A stretch of DNA of 64,000 bases from Phoebastria nigripes (lineage: Eukaryota; Chordata; Aves; Procellariiformes; Diomedeidae): assembly GCA_035582835.1 (NCBI GenBank), contig JAYKAV010002441.1, positions 19,252 to 83,251 of the forward strand, in the 5' to 3' direction. Positions 59,101 through 64,000 of the stretch are shown piece after piece. The notes under the pieces are model-generated. The model saw only the letters and a program-made list of their open reading frames with translations, made no database searches and had not been told where the DNA came from. The position numbers and the translations under genes are program-made. Position 1 is the first letter of the stretch, and every line of letters begins with the position of its first letter.

Positions 59101-62100
59101 GTGGAAACAATCAAAAGCATCATGAATGCTTAAAGATACAGGCTCTGCCTTGTGCTTTGTGTAAGGCATAGTGCTTTTTGAGGAGAGGAGGGAAGGTAAA
59201 ATATTTCTTGAAATCTTAGTTCTTCTGGAGACACCCTTACCTGGTAATCCAGCTGTTTTCACCTGACAGATCTCAGGTTACCCCTCTGCGTGGCTAAATT
59301 TATGTTTTGAAGGCAGGTAAAGCAAGCACTGAAGCCATCACCTGCAGTAAGCCCTCGGTGATATGCAGCCCTGACATTCAGAGCAGGCAGGTGGTAACTC
59401 ACTCCTCACAGCCTCTCTCTGTTTACTCTGCTGGGCTAGGTCCTGAGCACAGAAATTGGTAAGAAACATTAACTATGGTTTTAGTCACTTGAGTGTTTAA
59501 ATTTTCCAGGCTATTTTATGCACAACATCCTGTCAAACACATTCACGTTGTTTGTTTAAAAACCACCAAGAAACNGCATACACAACCCAAAAGCTGCAGA
59601 TGCTGCAGCACACTCTGGTGACGTTTGAGCCACGCCACCCTCTTTTTCCATGTGGCAGCTCTTCCCGTGGGGGGTGTTTACTGAACCTCTGCAGCTCAGA
59701 AATAAAAAACGCAAGAAATGATAACAAGCTCTAAAACCCTTTCCTTGACTGCAGAGCACCACCTGCTCAGGGCCAGGCAGGTCCTCCATGGACCACTCAC
59801 AGGCCCCTCAGCGCAGCTGGTGGTGGCTGCTGAGCCCAGCCCAAGGTGGTTTTGGGGTACGAGGTTGCATGGCAGTGCGTATCACTGTTTGTCTCACTGC
59901 GAACACTCCCCAACGCCGGCTGAGGACTTCCTGGCATCACAAGGCACTGCAGAGGAGGGATAACCCTGATTTTTAACATGTGCTGCAGCCTTGCCTGGCT
60001 AATTATGCAGCTTGCAGCCTGAGGGTGGGTGCACTTGTTTTGGGCTGGTAGGGTGGAAAGGTCCCTGGGACAGCAGGGAAAGCCACCAGCATCCTCTGTG
60101 AGGGTGGCTGGGAGGCTATGGGGGACCATGTCCGTACCCGCTTTGCTGCAGGGCACTGGTGGAAAATGGCACCAATGGGGTAATCTTTTTCAAAGAGAGC
60201 AGAAGTGTGCCTGGGTGGGCAAGCTGCAGTCCCTGTGCTGGAGGAACCCTCCCTGGAAAGCAGCAAGGGCTGCTGAGGCTCTGCAACCCCATGCAGAGGT
60301 GTCACCTCCACTAAACACAGAGGGCAGATGCATCTGGGGTTCCCCAGGCCCGCAACTCTGCATCAGACAAGGTGCTCCAGGAGAAAGCTCCAGGCTCTGG
60401 AGAAAGCTCATGTAGATAGGGCAATGCAGGTCTCTTTTCATGCCACTCAGGAGAATTTTAGCTAGCACCCTCATAGGCAGCTAGTGAATGAACAGCCTTG
60501 GCAGATTTTGTGTATCCTTAGGACGCCCGTATGTGTACAAAAAGACATTAATGGGACTAAAATATTGCGCCTCTTCTCCTCTCTCTGAAGGGTCCTGTTG
60601 TATTTGCAGGAAATTTTGGAGTTGAAGAGGGGTATCAGGTAAAAGGTACCAGGAAAACAAGAAAGTCCAGGCAGCTTTCCAGCAATATTGTTGCTGCTAA
60701 CTTTTTCCAGGCTGCAGTTCTTCAATGTCTGACAAGCATGAATAAATATATATACAATTGTAAATTTTAAGCTGTGTGGCAAGACAGCTGCGGTAACTGG
60801 TGTTTGCTATTCCCTTGCCCCTTCATTTCAGCACTCTGGGGTATTCAAAGCTTTGCTGAACTAAGACTTCGCTTTTATGGCCCGTTGTGTAGTTGCTGAA
60901 CTGCCCATACCGGGTCGAGAGCAGCACTGCTTCTTCCCACTACAACCTCTGCCTTTCCTGGAAGTTCTTCTGAGTGGTTTCACACCTCCTGCTAACTGCA
61001 CATGGGCAGTGGGGAGACATCTCCTGGCCGCTTTACCCATTTCAGCATGGCTTTGCACAGTGCACCTTGGTCACCACCTGAGTGCCAGTGATGCCCTTGA
61101 AAGGAGGACTGCCAGCTGCAGTCACCTCCTGAAGGACTGCTCACACCTGATGGGCTTCCCAGTTGCTGCAGGACCTGAGACACTCTTGTTTGCTGAAAAT
61201 CAAGAGGACATGGCTGAGGGCCGTGTCAGGTACATGCTCTTCCCTCCAGAAGACCTTGCTTTTCTTGCTCTGCTGTAGATGGAGGCTGCTTTGCTGCTGC
61301 AGGGTTTGGACCACACGCAGGTGATGTGGGCTCATGCCTTTCACTGCCATGTCATGTGCTTCCACACCTCCACTTTCCAAGGGTCAGTAGCTATCCCAGT
61401 TCGACACCTTCAGGGATTTTGTGTTGGATGTCACCTCCAAGATGCCAGTGAGAGCTGTTACCAGCTAACAGGTCATGTCTGGCCATGAGCTTTCAGGCAC
61501 CCTCTGCAAGGACACATAGCCAGGACAGCCTAGGGCAAAATGGGCAGATGCCTACAGAGTAAACCCAGAAAGTGACCTCCCTGAGATTTAAAAACACACT
61601 GATTTAATACTTCTATACAGGAAAGGAACAAGAGATTAAGGAAGATTTGAAAAATAAAGCCCTTTGGGCCACTAAAATGCTGTTTTGATCCTTTAGCNCT
61701 GGGGCATCCTGATAATAAATTCCTTGGAAACATCCTGCAAAGCTTAGACAGACTATTGACTTATCTTTTAATTTATAAACTCAAAGAGTCTGCATGTCAA
61801 TAAATTATGGGGCTCATGAGCAATGATATCATTCAGCTATTTCCTGACTCCCTTCTGCTGAAGACTGACTCAGCAAACAGTGGCCAAGGACAGCTGAGCT
61901 GAATCTTGTCCTTGCCATAGTCTGGACCTGGCAGCATGTGTGACTCATGCTGTAACTGGCNGAGGTTTTTGTCTGGTTTCCAGAGAGCTTGGGTAAATAT
62001 GCTTTTTGCCATATAGCTTCTATCCCTGCTCAAACATTTTCTGAGCGTGCTTTCAGCTGGCTTCGGAAATGGCTCCCTGCATGAAAAATTCCCATCAGCA

Positions 62101-64000
62101 AGATTTTCCCCTATTTATCTTTCTGTTTTCCACTGTTTACACCACTCTCCTCTGACCTGCTTTACTTATCCCCCTCTCCCTCCGTTTCTGCCAGAAATGC
62201 TCACTTTCTTTATACATGAAGTCCCACAACTTGCAATTAACTTTCCCTTTAAAAACAACTCTCTCCACCTCATACAAGCTCAGTTTGCCTTCTCTGCAGC
62301 ACTCCATGGCTGGAGCTTGGCTCAGTTGTTTTCCTCAAACATAGCATTAAAGAAAAGCTGTAATGATGCCCCTTTTCACATGAGGAATGCAACCAAGAGA
62401 AGGTTTTTGTTTCACCTGGCTCTCCCCCAACACCCTTTCAAGTCAACCCCACTAACAACCCGCATCGTTTTGTAGTGCATTGACACAAGCNCAATCCATG
62501 GGCTTCCTGCTGAGTTCAGTGCTGTGTAGCCCTCAAAGAACAAGGTCCTTAGAGGTATTTTGGTATCTAAATGCTTTAGTACATTTGGATCTGGTCCACT
62601 TAAGGTTTGTCTCATGGGTCTCGGTTTATCCATCTTCCATGCGGTGCTTTGGCAAATAAGTGTAAATCCAGTTAAATACCTGAGGAGAGGAAACCAGCCT
62701 GGGAGGGAGCCTGACTGGAGGCTGCTGGGGCCTTGCAGTGGCGGTCAGTCAGGGACCCATGGTAGGGGACTTGGTCTGATCGAAGGTCGTCTCCATGCCG
62801 TGAGGCTCTGTGGAAGCAGGGTGAGATACCCTTGCTCATGGGAGCCATCTAGTCTTGCTGCTCAAAACCAGCCATGTTTTGTGTGCGGATAGCGTCATAT
62901 GGAAACCAGAAGGGAACAGCAGAGGGCAAGGAGATGGCAGGGAGGAGGAAAGGGTAATGCTGTGAAAGTCTGGGTCCACCTTGGGCTGGTGCTGTACCCC
63001 AAAGCTGCACTTCTAGAAGCAAACAAGCCTTACCAGGGAGTGAGCAAGCACCCTACTTCAGCACCTTCCTTCTTTCACTCCAATTAAGTAGGGCTGAACA
63101 CTTTCTGCCTCCTCCACACAATGTGGGGGTGACAAAGCTGCCTGGCAAGTCAATTTCCATTGCGTCAGGAAACTCCACCTTTCTCCATACAGATGACGCT
63201 TTGCAAAGACCCAAGCTCTTCCCTCCTTTCTAATGACTGGTTATTTGCTTGCAACACTTTTGAAGCCTTGTGTGAGTGCTGCAAAGTGCTGCTTCACCAG
63301 GGTTATGTCATTATCCATGTGTTTTTGCTAACATTTTCCTGGCTTCTTGTGTTTCAGTTGCAGCTTGAGGACTTGATGCTCATTTTAAGGTAGGGCCAAG
63401 AGAGTTCAGCTTTCCCAGTGCTACAAGAGGAAGAAGTGCTTGTTGGGGCCATTTGTATGTAAGCGTCCTGCCTCACTCTGAGCCACAGCCTCTTGTGGTC
63501 AGTGACGCCCCAAGGGGGAGTGCATCNCTCTGGTCTGTCTGCTGCAGCCCAACGTGAAACCCTGCTTTCTCGTGGAGCTGTTTCCAGCCTCCTACTCTTC
63601 CCCCCTGCCCTGCATACACCTTCCCAGCCAGCAACACTCCCCACACCAAGAGTTCAGTGCAGCATGGCCCCTTGCAAAGTGTTTTGCATGCCCAGCCACA
63701 GCCCTGCACCAAGCTGCCTGCTGACGCAATACAGAGTTTGCAATTGCTCCCAACAAGGGCTGTCTGGGAGGTCTGCTGCACCCCAGAAGCTCGTATGGGA
63801 GGAGGCATGCCCAGGGCACTGGGTATGCATGCTAAGCACAGCAGTGTTTTCTGGGGTCCCCATCCCATCTATCTCCCCCTGGGAAGCTCGTGAGATGTGC
63901 CATGGCTCTCTTCCTGATTCTTTGCTGATCCCAAGAGGGCTTGCTGCGTTAGTAACACAGGTGCCATCGTGGTGGTCTTGGCACTGATAGGGCCCTTAGA
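56111..64000. other. Intergenic sequence upstream of SLC46A2
   Basis: About 7.9 kb, GC-richer than the SNX30 introns. Open frames up to 164 codons occur (such as 60877-61278 and 63493-63987) but none resembles a known protein, is bounded by convincing splice sites, or has a promoter or polyadenylation signal in place. I recognise no RNA gene or transposon. Confidence 0.65.

Noticed and set aside
60877..61278. 133-codon plus-strand open frame
   Set aside because: No recognisable domain, no splice or promoter context, and competing frames on the minus strand.
62047..62475. 142-codon plus-strand open frame
   Set aside because: Composition follows pyrimidine-rich DNA (many Phe, Ser, Pro, Leu) and nothing matches a known protein.
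63493..63987. 164-codon plus-strand open frame near the right edge
   Set aside because: GC-rich sequence gives long open frames by chance. The translation is Pro/Ser/Cys-rich, resembles no family, and overlaps equally long frames on the other strand.

Overview
This window is a piece of a bird genome, most likely from the Z chromosome or its equivalent. Three things point there: long GT-AG introns, a degenerate CR1 LINE of the avian type, and two neighbouring genes whose human counterparts (SNX30 and SLC46A2) also sit side by side, at 9q32, a region that corresponds to chicken Z. The species cannot be told from the sequence alone. Isolated single N bases occur roughly every one to two kilobases; none falls in a coding exon called here.

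Layout. Positions ~40-1900 hold a minus-strand CR1 retrotransposon fragment (endonuclease end plus reverse transcriptase) with a destroyed catalytic motif. From there to 40872 runs SNX30 on the plus strand: eight coding exons (exons 2-9 by comparison with the human gene) that join in frame into 384 residues ending in a stop codon. The first coding exon lies outside the window to the left. A 3' untranslated region of up to ~5.2 kb follows, with several AATAAA signals. SLC46A2 is on the minus strand and converges tail to tail with SNX30. Its four coding exons (53642-52574, 50947-50864, 49206-49050, 47588-47531) splice into a complete 455-residue transporter. The last ~10 kb (54.1-64.0 kb) upstream of SLC46A2 holds no gene I can support, only some AT-rich blocks with homeodomain/POU-like motifs.

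The two genes have no known joint pathway. SNX30 is a PX-BAR sorting nexin of recycling endosomes that pairs with SNX4; SLC46A2 is a major-facilitator transporter known as the thymic stromal cotransporter. Their neighbourhood is conserved synteny, not an operon. I see no undescribed gene system here. The most unusual structure is an 86-bp inverted repeat (one mismatch, 81-bp spacer) at 29858-30110 inside SNX30 intron 6, which would fold into a long double-stranded hairpin in the pre-mRNA. Smaller oddities are a 22-bp perfect palindrome, three short tandem duplications in SNX30 introns, and a possible 26-nt cryptic exon in intron 7.
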